From positions 1 through 64,000 of the forward strand of contig CAJBPB010000034.1 in NCBI GenBank assembly GCA_903957365.1: a DNA stretch of 64,000 nucleotides, given 5' to 3'. The notes beneath the pieces were generated by a model. The model was not told where the DNA came from. It was given only the letters and a program-made list of their open reading frames with translations, and did not search any database. This document shows, piece after piece, positions 19,749-29,036 of the stretch (position 1 is its first letter; each line of letters begins with the position of its first letter). This DNA comes from an uncultured Bacteroidota bacterium. Its GTDB lineage: Bacteria > Bacteroidota > Bacteroidia > Bacteroidales > F082. A program made the translations under genes and the position numbers.

Positions 19749-20795
19749 ATGCTTGTACAAGGCAAAAACTATAAAACCATCTGGATGGAAGGTTCTTCGG
19801 TTTTTATGATAGAACAAAATAAACTGCCATTTGAATTTGAGATTATCGAATGCACAACTTATCAGGAAACGTGTCGGGCCATCAAAGACATGACAGTCCG
19901 GGGAGCCGGCGCCATTGGGGCAGCCGCAGGTTACGCGATGGCACAGGCATATTCTGCAGCATGTTCTGATAAAGATACTTTCATTGCAAAAGCAAGGTTC
20001 GGTATTGAAGCTACACGACCTACGGCTAGAAATCTGTTTTATGCTGTCGAAAGGGTTTTTTATGCCGGAAAAATATCCGTTGAAAATGCATTTCTTGAAG
20101 CTGGAAAGATAGCTGAAAAGGACATGAATGATACGCGTGCTATTGGTTCATTTGGCAATGAACTGATTGGTAACAAAGCAAACATCCTGACACATTGCAA
20201 TGCGGGCTGGCTGGCTTTCGTGGATTTCGGGACAGCCCTTTCGCCTGTTTACACCGCATTCAATCAGGGAAAAGAATTATTCGTTTATGTGGATGAAACC
20301 CGGCCTCGCGGACAAGGCGCACGCCTGACTGCCTGGGAATTGAATAATGCCGGAATTCCTCACAGGATAATCGCTGACAATGCTGCTGCGGGTCTGATGG
20401 TACAGGGAAAAATAGATCTGGTTATCGTCGGTGCTGACAGAATCGCGGCAAACGGTGATACCGCCAATAAAATTGGAACTCTTGACCGTGCAATCCTTGC
20501 AAACTACTTCAACATTCCATTCTATATCGCAGCACCTTCGTCCACATTTGATTTTGGATGCGCTTCAGGTGATAAAATCATCATTGAAGAAAGAAGTCAG
20601 GATGAAGTACTTTTTCAGGAAGGGATGGATGAAAATAACCAATGGCATAAAATCAGGGTAAGTTCTCCGGGTTCTACTGCTTATAATCCGGCATTCGATG
20701 TAACACCTGCCCAACTGATCACCGGTATCATTACTGAAAAAGGCATAATCAAATCCACAAAAGAAGCCATTGAATCTTTATTTAATTCTTTGTAA
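19749..20795 (+). CDS. mtnA: 5-methylthioribose-1-phosphate isomerase
   Basis: The enzyme turns methylthioribose-1-phosphate, and in some bacteria 5-deoxyribose-1-phosphate, into the ribulose form. The 348-residue protein has the eIF2B-like isomerase motifs: MTVRGAGAIGAAAGYAMA, THCNAGWLA with the catalytic cysteine, TRPRGQGARLTAWELNNAGI, VGADRIAANGDTANKIGT with the catalytic aspartate, and the C-terminal NPAFDVTPAQLI. All are intact. The next gene, a class II aldolase, begins at the base right after the stop. The rest of the Met salvage pathway (mtnC, mtnD) is not here, which favours the shorter isomerase-aldolase route over full methionine regeneration. Confidence 0.94.
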   Translation: MLVQGKNYKTIWMEGSSVFMIEQNKLPFEFEIIECTTYQETCRAIKDMTVRGAGAIGAAAGYAMAQAYSAACSDKDTFIAKARFGIEATRPTARNLFYAVERVFYAGKISVENAFLEAGKIAEKDMNDTRAIGSFGNELIGNKANILTHCNAGWLAFVDFGTALSPVYTAFNQGKELFVYVDETRPRGQGARLTAWELNNAGIPHRIIADNAAAGLMVQGKIDLVIVGADRIAANGDTANKIGTLDRAILANYFNIPFYIAAPSSTFDFGCASGDKIIIEERSQDEVLFQEGMDENNQWHKIRVSSPGSTAYNPAFDVTPAQLITGIITEKGIIKSTKEAIESLFNSL

Positions 20796-21431
20796 ATGAA
20801 TGATATAAATCTATACAAGAAAGAAATTGCTTATTTTATGAGAAGGCTTTACAAGCAGGGATTAACAACCACTTCGGGAGGAAATATAAGTGTGAGAATC
20901 AGCGCAGATGAAATTTTGATCTCGCCATCACAGACTGACAAAGGCAGGATGAAAGCAAGTGAAATCATCCGGATGAAGACAGATGGAACCTTTAATAATA
21001 AATTGTTCAAACCAAGCATGGAATGCGGTTTTCATATCGCTATTTACAAATCACGTTCTGATGTTCAGGCTATTGTGCATGCCCATCCGGTTCTGGCGAC
21101 AAGTTTTGCTGTCAGCCATAAACCCATCAACTGTGATCTGATGGGCGAATCAAGAGCGATTTTGGGGAAACCCGTTTTTGCCTCTTATGCGCTGATGGGT
21201 TCGCGAACCCTTGCCAACAATGTTGCTCTGGCATTTGAAAACAGCAATGTGGTGCTGATGGAAAACCACGGAATAATTACTGCTGGCAACAGTTTACTTG
21301 AGGCCTTCGACCGTATGGAAGTGCTTGAAAACACGGCAAGGATCAATATCCTCGCGGGATTGCTTGGCGGAGCAAAACCAATCAATGAGGCCAATCTGAA
21401 AGCGATTGACGATCTGCTTTTTTCAAAATAA
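20796..21431 (+). CDS. Class II aldolase family protein (likely 5-deoxyribulose/methylthioribulose-1-phosphate aldolase)
   Basis: The 211-residue protein matches the zinc-dependent fuculose-phosphate aldolase/MtnB family. TSGGNIS (phosphate loop) is near residue 26. PSMECGFH carries the likely catalytic glutamate near residue 75. HAHPVLA supplies zinc histidines, and ENHGIITAG the third. The start codon follows mtnA with no gap, so the two are co-translated. In the DHAP shunt described for other bacteria, MtnA and an Ald2-type aldolase split the phosphorylated sugar into dihydroxyacetone phosphate and an aldehyde. That fits the pairing here, but an MtnB-type dehydratase or fuculose-phosphate aldolase cannot be excluded from motifs alone. 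Confidence 0.82.
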   Translation: MNDINLYKKEIAYFMRRLYKQGLTTTSGGNISVRISADEILISPSQTDKGRMKASEIIRMKTDGTFNNKLFKPSMECGFHIAIYKSRSDVQAIVHAHPVLATSFAVSHKPINCDLMGESRAILGKPVFASYALMGSRTLANNVALAFENSNVVLMENHGIITAGNSLLEAFDRMEVLENTARINILAGLLGGAKPINEANLKAIDDLLFSK

Positions 21432-21526
21432 ACGATTTTTCAAGATGATAATACGTTGCTGGTTAACTGTATCAATCACAGTCAAATAAATATTTATGTA
21501 CTTTTACGGCTGATCTGAATAGAACC

Positions 21527-23395
21527 ATGCCCCAAAATTATCAACTTACCGATTGGTTACCAACAACAAAGAAAGAAGTCGAGCTTCGAGGCTGGGATGA
21601 GCTGGATGTCATTATGATTACTGGTGATGCCTATGTTGATCATCCTGCATTCGGCGCAGCTGTTATCGGGCGGATCGCTGAGCGGGAAGGATTTAAAGTC
21701 GCCATCATTGCCCAGCCAAACTGGCGTGACGACTTACGTGATTTCAAAAAACTGGGTCGACCGCGTTTGTTTTTTGGTGTCACCTCAGGCAATATGGATT
21801 CAATGGTAAATCATTACACAGCCAACAAACGCCTGCGTTCAAACGATGCCTACACACCTGAAGGCGCCAGTGGTTACCGGCCAGATTATGCTACAACTGT
21901 CTACAGTAATATTCTAAAAAATCTTTATCCTGATGTCCCGGTTGTCATCGGTGGAGTTGAAGCATCATTGCGGCGTGTTACACATTATGATTACTGGTCA
22001 GACCTGTTGAAGCCATCCGTGCTGGTTGATTCTAATGCTGATATCGGCATTTATGGTATGGGAGAACTTGCATTACTCGAACTTTTACATGCCCTGGATT
22101 CAGGAAAATCAATCAGGGAATTAACTGAAATCAAACAGACATTTTTCCTTGTTGATAAATCATCACCTTCCGAAAAATCGCCATGGGGTGAAATTCAGCT
22201 TGCATCTCACGAAATCTGTCTGAAAGACAAAAAAACCTATGCCGGAAATTTTCGTCATATCGAACAGGAATCGAATAAAACACATGCAGCCAGACTGATA
22301 CAGGAAGTTGGAAAAAAACGGCTGATCATCAATCCCCCCTTCCCTACTTTCACTGAGGATCAGATGGATGCATCATTCGATCTGCCATTCACAAGGATGC
22401 CCCATCCAAAATATGCCAAAAGAGGTGTAATTCCTGCATATGAGATGATACGTCATTCGGTGAATATGCATCGCGGTTGTTTTGGAGGTTGTAGTTTCTG
22501 TACAATTTCAGCACATCAGGGCAAATTTGTTGCCAGCCGCAGCAAAAAATCTATCATGGCGGAAGTGGATCAGATCACAAAAATGGAAGATTTCAAAGGC
22601 TACATTAGCGATCTGGGCGGACCTTCAGCCAATATGTATAAAATGAAAGGAAAACACCAGCGTATCTGTGACAATTGCAAACGCCCTAGCTGTATCTTTC
22701 CCGAAATCTGTTCAAACCTCGATACTGACCATCATCCCTTGATAGATATTTATAAAGAAGTTGATAATCATCCACTTATAAAAAAAGCTTTTGTTGGATC
22801 AGGACTTCGGTACGATTTGTTTCTGAGTGACGACAAAGACAAAAATAAGGAAAATGGGTATGACGAATATTTGAAACAATTGGTTACCAGACATGTTAGT
22901 GGCCGACTAAAAGTTGCACCTGAACATACTTCAGACCGTGTGTTGAAAGCCATGCGAAAACCATCTTTCAAATTATTTTATAAACTCAAACGAAAATTTG
23001 AACAGATCAATGCCGAACTCGGACTAAATCAACAGCTTATCCCCTATTTTATTTCGAGTCATCCCGAAAGCACACTCGAAGACATGGCCCATCTGGCTGC
23101 CGAAACCAAAGAACTGGGGTTTAAACTCGAACAGGTGCAGGATTTCACACCTACTCCAATGACTGTTGCAACCGAGATTTATTATTCAGGTTACGATCCT
23201 TATACCCTCAAAAAAGTATTTACCGTTCGGTCAAAAGAGGAAAAAATTGCCCAGCAGAAATTTTTCTTTTGGTATAAACGCGAAAATCAGGCATGGATCA
23301 AACACACACTTATTAAGTTGGACCGGGAGGATTTATCGAATAAACTGTTGAAGAATCACAAAACCACAAGCCATGCACCAGTCAGAAAAAGATAA
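21527..23395 (+). CDS. YgiQ-family radical SAM protein
   Basis: The 622-residue protein has the YgiQ layout. An N-terminal B12-binding-like domain (about 1-290) is followed by the radical SAM core, with the cluster motif RGCFGGCSFCTISAHQG near residue 320 (CxxxCxxC pattern). A cysteine-rich insert, RICDNCKRPSCIFPEICSN, could bind a second cluster. The C-terminal region ends with basic residues. The reaction is unknown for the family. Radical SAM enzymes release 5'-deoxyadenosine, and the mtnA-aldolase pair just upstream could recycle it; the link is inference. The last 23 nt overlap the start of a membrane-protein gene. The start at 21527 is an ATG preceded by a TACTTTTA near-match to the -7 element. 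Confidence 0.92.
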   Translation: MPQNYQLTDWLPTTKKEVELRGWDELDVIMITGDAYVDHPAFGAAVIGRIAEREGFKVAIIAQPNWRDDLRDFKKLGRPRLFFGVTSGNMDSMVNHYTANKRLRSNDAYTPEGASGYRPDYATTVYSNILKNLYPDVPVVIGGVEASLRRVTHYDYWSDLLKPSVLVDSNADIGIYGMGELALLELLHALDSGKSIRELTEIKQTFFLVDKSSPSEKSPWGEIQLASHEICLKDKKTYAGNFRHIEQESNKTHAARLIQEVGKKRLIINPPFPTFTEDQMDASFDLPFTRMPHPKYAKRGVIPAYEMIRHSVNMHRGCFGGCSFCTISAHQGKFVASRSKKSIMAEVDQITKMEDFKGYISDLGGPSANMYKMKGKHQRICDNCKRPSCIFPEICSNLDTDHHPLIDIYKEVDNHPLIKKAFVGSGLRYDLFLSDDKDKNKENGYDEYLKQLVTRHVSGRLKVAPEHTSDRVLKAMRKPSFKLFYKLKRKFEQINAELGLNQQLIPYFISSHPESTLEDMAHLAAETKELGFKLEQVQDFTPTPMTVATEIYYSGYDPYTLKKVFTVRSKEEKIAQQKFFFWYKRENQAWIKHTLIKLDREDLSNKLLKNHKTTSHAPVRKR

Positions 23396-24206
23396 ACCAG
23401 AAAGTATCCAACTTCTTCGGATTCAGATATTTTCAACTTCTGTTTTTATCATTTCCTATTTACTTGTATTCGTACTTTCTGGGTTGGCTTTTTTATATAT
23501 TTCCTCTGATTTTGATGTTCCGGCAAGTCTTGCATTGGGAAAAACACAGGTAATCATGTCTGAAAATTCACGTTTCTGGACAAGTGATTCTATCATAAGC
23601 ATCTATACAACAGTACCTGTAACATGTTTTGTGATTGGAGTTCTGAGTCTGTTTGCATTTCATTTTAATTCCAAACCATCATTTACTTTTCTGACCGGGA
23701 CGGTCTGGACATTTATCCATGCTTTTAATTTGTCCCTGGGCGCTATCGCCATTGATCTGTTTTTACAATCCGGTTTCTCAAAAGCTGCCCACGAAATGGG
23801 AATCGAAACGGTGATGACCATTCTGATTATCGGGGTATGCCTGTTTTTTATGTACAAACTTGGAATTTTTGCCGCCAGAATTTTCCATGACAGATTATTC
23901 AAAGGATTTACTATCGACAAAAATATTGCTAATCAGCTGTTTATAAGATTTTTAATACTTCCATGGCTCATCGGAACAGTATTACTTTTGATCATTTCTT
24001 ATCCTGTAAAAGATTATAAAACAATCTTTCTTCCGCTAACTTCACTGGTTATCATTCTTCCCACATATTTCTATGAACCAAAATTGACAAAAAGAAAACC
24101 TTCTTTGCTAAAGCTGGAACCAAAGCAATTGATTTTGATACTTACGTTTTCAATCGTTGCATTGGTGGTTTACTTTTTCGTTCTGCGGACAGGTGTTTCA
24201 TTTTAG
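23373..24206 (+). CDS. Multi-pass membrane protein of unknown function
   Basis: The 277-residue protein is not recognised. About seven hydrophobic segments are visible: near 20-45, 74-98, 104-130, 142-165, 192-214, 220-236 and 252-271. The short N-terminal tail (MHQSEKDKPESIQLLRIQ) should lie in the cytoplasm. No catalytic motif, metal-binding pattern or signal peptide is evident. The start overlaps the end of the YgiQ gene by 23 nt in another frame, so it is probably translated from the same message. Overlap alone does not show a functional link. The frame has no sign of decay. Confidence 0.7.
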   Translation: MHQSEKDKPESIQLLRIQIFSTSVFIISYLLVFVLSGLAFLYISSDFDVPASLALGKTQVIMSENSRFWTSDSIISIYTTVPVTCFVIGVLSLFAFHFNSKPSFTFLTGTVWTFIHAFNLSLGAIAIDLFLQSGFSKAAHEMGIETVMTILIIGVCLFFMYKLGIFAARIFHDRLFKGFTIDKNIANQLFIRFLILPWLIGTVLLLIISYPVKDYKTIFLPLTSLVIILPTYFYEPKLTKRKPSLLKLEPKQLILILTFSIVALVVYFFVLRTGVSF

Positions 24207-24490
24207 TTGGTTTTTTCTGAGGATTCAGGGAAACCTTAACCACTTTCCATTTTTTATTAAAACAAGCTATGAAGTTGTCTAAAATTTATCCTTTTGCATT
24301 TTTAGGTGAATGATGCCCTCATACTTCGTTAAAATCTCCGTCAATAGCGCTGCTATTAACGTCAATTTTGCCTGTCAGAGAACTTAATTCTTCAAAAAAC
24401 TACTCAAAAATAAAATCTAGACAGTTTCTTCTACTTTTTCTATTGTGAATAATTTATAATTGTACTTTAGTTGCAAATAATTTATCCTTT
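24207..24490. other. Intergenic stretch without a recognised gene
   Basis: The 284 nt hold no gene I can support. A 25-codon stretch on the minus strand (24320-24395) reads without stops but has no start or family. A TACTTTAG near-match to the -7 element at 24463-24470 could serve the BNR-repeat gene. Confidence 0.5.
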
Positions 24491-27400
24491 ATGAAATATT
24501 CGTTACACATTGGTTTGAAAGCAATTACACTTTCATTACTGAGTCTCTTTTTTGTAACACCGATGCAAGGCGCTTCAAAAAAAGAAAAAGGAAAAGAAAT
24601 ACAATCCGACACGCTGAAGAGTGAAGTCTTTGGAGGTCTGAAATGGAGAGGAATCGGACCGGCATTTGCTTCAGGACGTATTGCCGATTTTGCGGTAAAT
24701 CCATCCAATACAAGTGAGTATTATGTTGCAGTTGCCTCAGGGCATATCTGGAAAACAAACAACAATGGCACCACTTTCAATCCGGTCTTCGATAACAATG
24801 GCGTTTACGCAATAGGTTGTCTGGCAATGGATCCTGCCAATAGTAAAGTTGTTTGGGCCGGAACCGGTGAAAATAATCATCAGCGAGCATTGGGTTACGG
24901 AAATGGAGTGTATAAAACCGAAGATGGCGGGAAATCATGGAAGAATATGGGGCTGAAAGAATCGCGGCAGATTGGGATGATTCAGATTGATCCCCGGAAT
25001 TCTGATATAGTTTTCGTCGCAGCTGAGGGATCTGTCTGGGGACCAGGAGAAGAGCGTGGTCTTTATAAAACCGCAGATGGCGGAAAAACATGGAATAAAG
25101 TACTGAATATCAGTGAAAATACAGGAGTAAACAATGTCGTTTTCGATCCTCGTAATCCAGATGTCATGTATGCAAGTTCGGAACAACGCCGGCGGCATTT
25201 TTTTACTAAAATCGGTGGTGGACCCGAAACAGCGCTTTACAAATCTGTTGATGCCGGAAAAACCTGGAACAAACTCACCAACGGTCTGCCCGGTGCGGAT
25301 ATGGGTGGTATGGGAATTGCTATCCCCAAAACAAATCCGGATATTATTTACCTCATTATTGAGGCCGCTGACGATGCCGGTGGTTTCTTCCGCTCGACAG
25401 ATCGTGGCGTTTCATTCGAAAAGATGAGTGATTATACCAGTCTGGGACAATACTACAACGAAATTTATTGCGATCCGGTTGACCCGAATACCGTTTATTC
25501 AGTTGAAACGGTTTCAAAAGTTACCCACGATGGCGGCAAAACATGGAATGATCTTGGCTTAAACAATCGTCATGTGGATGACCATGCTTTGTGGATTGAT
25601 CCATCCGACACCAAACACTGGATGATCGGCGGTGATGGAGGTATGTATGAAACATTTGACGATGGTGCCAACTATATTCACAAAACCAATCTTCCTGTAA
25701 CCCAGTTTTATCGGGTCAATGTTGACAATTCTGAACCATTTTACTGGGTTTATGGAGGCACACAGGATAACAACAGTTTTGGCGGGCCTTCGCGCAATAC
25801 CAACAGTGGCGGTGTAACCAGTGCCGAATGGCTTGTGACTCTTGGAGGTGATGGATTCTGGCAAGCCATTGAACCTGGTAATACAAATATTGTTTATTCG
25901 GCTTATCAATACGGAAACATCTATCGTTACGACAAAAAAAGCAACGAAAGTGTCAAAATAAAACCAGAACCCGGTAAAGATGAACTGCATTACCGCTGGA
26001 ACTGGGACGCACCTTTTATTCTGAGTTCGCACAATCCGACAAGATTGTATATGGGAGCCAATAAGCTTTTCAAAAGTGATGATCGCGGACAATCATGGGA
26101 AGTAATCAGTGAAGATCTGACCCGAAATGAAGACCGGAATCAATTCAAGGTAATGGGAAAATACTGGCCATCAGGTGCAGTGATGAAAGATGTATCTACT
26201 TCACAATGGGGAACTATTGTTGCATTGGCAGAATCATCATTGAAAGCAGGATTGCTTTATGTTGGAACAGACGATGGAATTATTCAGGTGAGTGAAGATG
26301 ATGGCAAAAACTGGCGCAAAACAGATCAGTTTCCAGGCGTGCCGGCTTACACTTTTGTAAGTGATATATTTCCTTCAACACTGGATGAAAATGTCGTGTT
26401 TGCTACTTTTAACAATATCCAGAATGATGATTTCAAAGCCTATGTTTTAAAAAGTAATGACAAGGGAAAAAGCTGGACCTCAATAAGTTCAAACCTTCCA
26501 AAAGAAACTGTACATACCATTGCCCAGGATTTTGTGAATCAGGAAATCCTGTTTGCTGGAACAGAATTCAGTTTCTATTTCAGTGCGGATGGCGGAAAAC
26601 TCTGGACAAAACTGATGGCAGGGATGCCTGATGTCGCGGTAAGGGATATTGCAATCCATCAACGTGAAAATGATCTGGTAATTGCCACTTTTGGCAGAGG
26701 ATTTTTTATTCTGGATGATTATAGTTTGTTGCGGTCAATTTCTGCTAAAAAATTACGCGATGAAAAAGCGATACTTTTCCCGGTAAAAAACGCCTTGATG
26801 TATGTTGAAGAGGGCGCCCGTTATGGTGAAGGATCTATGCCGTATCACGCACCTAATCCCGCATTTGGCGCAACTTTCAGCTATTATCTTAAAGAAGTTC
26901 CTGAGACAGCAAAGCAGATACGGCTGAAAAAGGAAAAAGAACTTTTCGAAAAATCAGAACCCATTCCACAACCTTCACGGGATGAATTACGTAAGGAACA
27001 AGACGAAACTTCGGCATACCTCATTTTTACGATTCGGGATGAACAGGGAAATGTAGTCAGAAAAATACATGAAGAAGCCAAAACCGGCATCAACCGTGTT
27101 AACTGGAGACTGCGTTATTCGCAGGAATCAGCCCAGAATACCAAAGATTTTAAGCCAACACAGAATCAGCAGGATGGTTTCCCCGCTTTACCCGGAAAAT
27201 ACACTGTTTCAATGGAAATGAACCAGAATGGCACTGTTACAAAACTTGCAGAACCGGTTGTATTTGAAGCTGTTGTCTTAAATAATTCTTCTATAAAGGA
27301 ACCAAATACAGAAGAGATGGTTCTGTTTATGCAAAAACTTACCGACTTATGGCGTGTAACTGACGGAACCGAGCGATTTGCAGGTGATATGAAAAGCCGG

Positions 27401-27778
27401 AATGAGAACATCCGTCAGAGTCTGCAACTGTCAAATGAAAATACTACTGCGTTGATGGAACAGACTAAAGTCATTGCTGATCAACTCTTTGACATAAACT
27501 TTATCATGAATGGTTCACCTGTGAAAGCCAGTTTTGAAGAAGTTCCACCAGAACAGGTTTCACTGAATTATCGATTGGGAGCAATTATCGAAGCTTGTTG
27601 GTCAAGCCTAACAGAACCTACACAAACAATGAAAATGAATTATGAAATCATGCATCAGGAATTACCGGTTGTTTTGGAGAAATTGAAAAACATCGATAAA
27701 AATCTCAGCGAAATTGAAGTGAAGATGGATGAGATGCAGATACCTTACACCATCGGAAGGTTACCTCAGATAAAATAG
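24491..27778 (+). CDS. Exported BNR/sortilin-like beta-propeller protein
   Basis: The 1095-residue protein starts with a signal peptide (residues 1-28, ending MQGAS). It then carries many BNR/Asp-box repeats of the VPS10/sortilin N-terminal type, for example VYKTEDGGKSWKNMG, LYKTADGGKTWNKV, LYKSVDAGKTWNKL, FFRSTDRGVSFEKM and VTHDGGKTWNDLG. They span about residues 40-760 and should form one or two beta-propellers. The last ~300 residues contain a beta-sandwich-like segment (AYLIFTIRDEQGNVVRKI) and a helical tail. No T9SS sorting domain or lipobox is present, so a periplasmic location is likely. Relatives are often annotated as glycosyl hydrolases, but no catalytic residues can be pointed to, so I leave the activity open. 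Confidence 0.85.
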   Translation: MKYSLHIGLKAITLSLLSLFFVTPMQGASKKEKGKEIQSDTLKSEVFGGLKWRGIGPAFASGRIADFAVNPSNTSEYYVAVASGHIWKTNNNGTTFNPVFDNNGVYAIGCLAMDPANSKVVWAGTGENNHQRALGYGNGVYKTEDGGKSWKNMGLKESRQIGMIQIDPRNSDIVFVAAEGSVWGPGEERGLYKTADGGKTWNKVLNISENTGVNNVVFDPRNPDVMYASSEQRRRHFFTKIGGGPETALYKSVDAGKTWNKLTNGLPGADMGGMGIAIPKTNPDIIYLIIEAADDAGGFFRSTDRGVSFEKMSDYTSLGQYYNEIYCDPVDPNTVYSVETVSKVTHDGGKTWNDLGLNNRHVDDHALWIDPSDTKHWMIGGDGGMYETFDDGANYIHKTNLPVTQFYRVNVDNSEPFYWVYGGTQDNNSFGGPSRNTNSGGVTSAEWLVTLGGDGFWQAIEPGNTNIVYSAYQYGNIYRYDKKSNESVKIKPEPGKDELHYRWNWDAPFILSSHNPTRLYMGANKLFKSDDRGQSWEVISEDLTRNEDRNQFKVMGKYWPSGAVMKDVSTSQWGTIVALAESSLKAGLLYVGTDDGIIQVSEDDGKNWRKTDQFPGVPAYTFVSDIFPSTLDENVVFATFNNIQNDDFKAYVLKSNDKGKSWTSISSNLPKETVHTIAQDFVNQEILFAGTEFSFYFSADGGKLWTKLMAGMPDVAVRDIAIHQRENDLVIATFGRGFFILDDYSLLRSISAKKLRDEKAILFPVKNALMYVEEGARYGEGSMPYHAPNPAFGATFSYYLKEVPETAKQIRLKKEKELFEKSEPIPQPSRDELRKEQDETSAYLIFTIRDEQGNVVRKIHEEAKTGINRVNWRLRYSQESAQNTKDFKPTQNQQDGFPALPGKYTVSMEMNQNGTVTKLAEPVVFEAVVLNNSSIKEPNTEEMVLFMQKLTDLWRVTDGTERFAGDMKSRNENIRQSLQLSNENTTALMEQTKVIADQLFDINFIMNGSPVKASFEEVPPEQVSLNYRLGAIIEACWSSLTEPTQTMKMNYEIMHQELPVVLEKLKNIDKNLSEIEVKMDEMQIPYTIGRLPQIK

Positions 27779-27890
27779 TTTATTGTTTGAAATTGGTAGT
27801 ACTCTGTTATAATTTTCTGATTAAATGTTAGTTATGATATTGAAATTAAATTATGAAATAATATACATGTTTGTTTGAATCAAATTCTCT

Positions 27891-27898
27891 TATATTTG
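27891..27898 (+). promoter_or_regulatory. Bacteroidetes promoter for mdh (TATATTTG)
   Basis: An exact TAnnTTTG lies 77 nt before the mdh start. TTTG at 27870-27873, 17 nt upstream, is a reasonable -33 element. Confidence 0.6.
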
Positions 27899-27975
27899 TG
27901 AATGATACTGATTTGACTAAGAAATTCATGATAATCTATAAAAACTAAATAATTCATCAAAACATCTAAAACATT

Positions 27976-28914
27976 ATGGAAAGAATCACAGTAATCGGTG
28001 CCGGAAATGTGGGTGCTACTTGTGCTAACGTAATCGCTCACAAGAATTTATGTAAAGAGGTCGTTTTGGTTGATATCAAGCTTGGCACTGCGGAAGGCAA
28101 AGCCCTGGATATCTGGCAGACAGCGCCTATCAATCACTTCAACACCCGTGTAATTGGTTCAACGAATGATTATCTAAAAACCAAAGGTTCGGGCGTTATC
28201 GTTATCACCTCGGGCTTGCCACGTAAACCGGGCATGTCGCGCGATGATTTGATTAAAACCAATGCCGCAATTGTAAAAGATGTAACCGAAAAAGCTGTAA
28301 AATACTCACCGGATGCGATCATTATCATAGTTTCAAATCCTTTGGATGTTATGACTTACGCGGCATATCTGGCAAGCAACAAACCTTCACGCAAAGTCTT
28401 CGGAATGGCTGGTACACTTGATACAGCGCGTTACCGTGCTTTCCTTGCACAAGCGCTTGATGTTTCTCCTTCAGACGTTCATGCCTTGTTGATGGGCGGT
28501 CATGGCGACACCATGGTCCCGCTACCACGATACACATCCATTGCAGGTATTCCGGTGACAGAACTTCTTGGCAATGAAGAACTTGGTAAAATCGTTGACC
28601 GGACTAAAAAAGGTGGCGGTGAGTTGGTTGATCTGATGGGAACCTCAGCCTGGTATGCACCGGGTGCTGCTGCTGCCCAGATGGTTGAGGCTATTGTTGA
28701 CGATCAGAAAAAAATCTTCCCGGTTTGCACCCTTCTGCAGGGTGAATATGGTCTGAAAGATGTTTATCTTGGAGTTCCTGTAAAATTAGGACGCGCCGGT
28801 ATCGAAGAAATTATTGAAGTTGACTTAAACAAAGACGAAAAGATACTACTTCATGAGTCGGCTGATTCAGTAAAAAGTGTTATGAAAGTACTGGATGATA
28901 TGAAATTATTCTAG
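27976..28914 (+). CDS. mdh: Malate dehydrogenase (NAD-dependent)
   Basis: The enzyme interconverts malate and oxaloacetate in the citric acid cycle. The 312-residue protein has the LDH-like MDH layout: VIGAGNVGATCANVIA (Rossmann loop), VDIKLGTAEGKALDIWQ with the aspartate that selects NAD, and SGLPRKPGMSRDDLIKTNA, the mobile loop with the substrate arginines. VSNPLDVMTY and the catalytic GGHGDTMVPLPR follow. The arginine in place of glutamine in the RKPGMSR loop marks malate over lactate dehydrogenase. It is flanked by its own promoter and a terminator, so it is a single-gene unit. fumC, the preceding cycle step, lies 5 kb downstream. Confidence 0.96.
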   Translation: MERITVIGAGNVGATCANVIAHKNLCKEVVLVDIKLGTAEGKALDIWQTAPINHFNTRVIGSTNDYLKTKGSGVIVITSGLPRKPGMSRDDLIKTNAAIVKDVTEKAVKYSPDAIIIIVSNPLDVMTYAAYLASNKPSRKVFGMAGTLDTARYRAFLAQALDVSPSDVHALLMGGHGDTMVPLPRYTSIAGIPVTELLGNEELGKIVDRTKKGGGELVDLMGTSAWYAPGAAAAQMVEAIVDDQKKIFPVCTLLQGEYGLKDVYLGVPVKLGRAGIEEIIEVDLNKDEKILLHESADSVKSVMKVLDDMKLF

Positions 28915-28934
28915 ATTTCAGATAAATTTTGTAG

Positions 28935-28966
28935 AAAGAGGCGATGAGATTCATTTGCCTCTTTTT
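28935..28966 (+). terminator. Rho-independent terminator after mdh
   Basis: An 8-bp stem AAAGAGGC/GCCTCTTT with a 14-nt loop, followed by a T run, lies 20 nt after the mdh stop. Confidence 0.75.
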
Positions 28967-29008
28967 GTTTTTTATGAATTTCGGCACCCCGAAACGGGCA
29001 TTAATCAT

Positions 29009-29016
29009 TACTTTTG
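29009..29016 (+). promoter_or_regulatory. Bacteroidetes -7 element (TACTTTTG) for the sirtuin operon
   Basis: An exact TAnnTTTG match lies 20 nt before the sirtuin ATG and just after the mdh terminator. Confidence 0.55.
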
Positions 29017-29036
29017 CATAGATTTCATCCAATGAC

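Noticed and set aside
24320-24395. Short minus-strand reading frame in the gap before the BNR gene
   Set aside because: Only about 25 codons, without a start codon and with no recognisable family.
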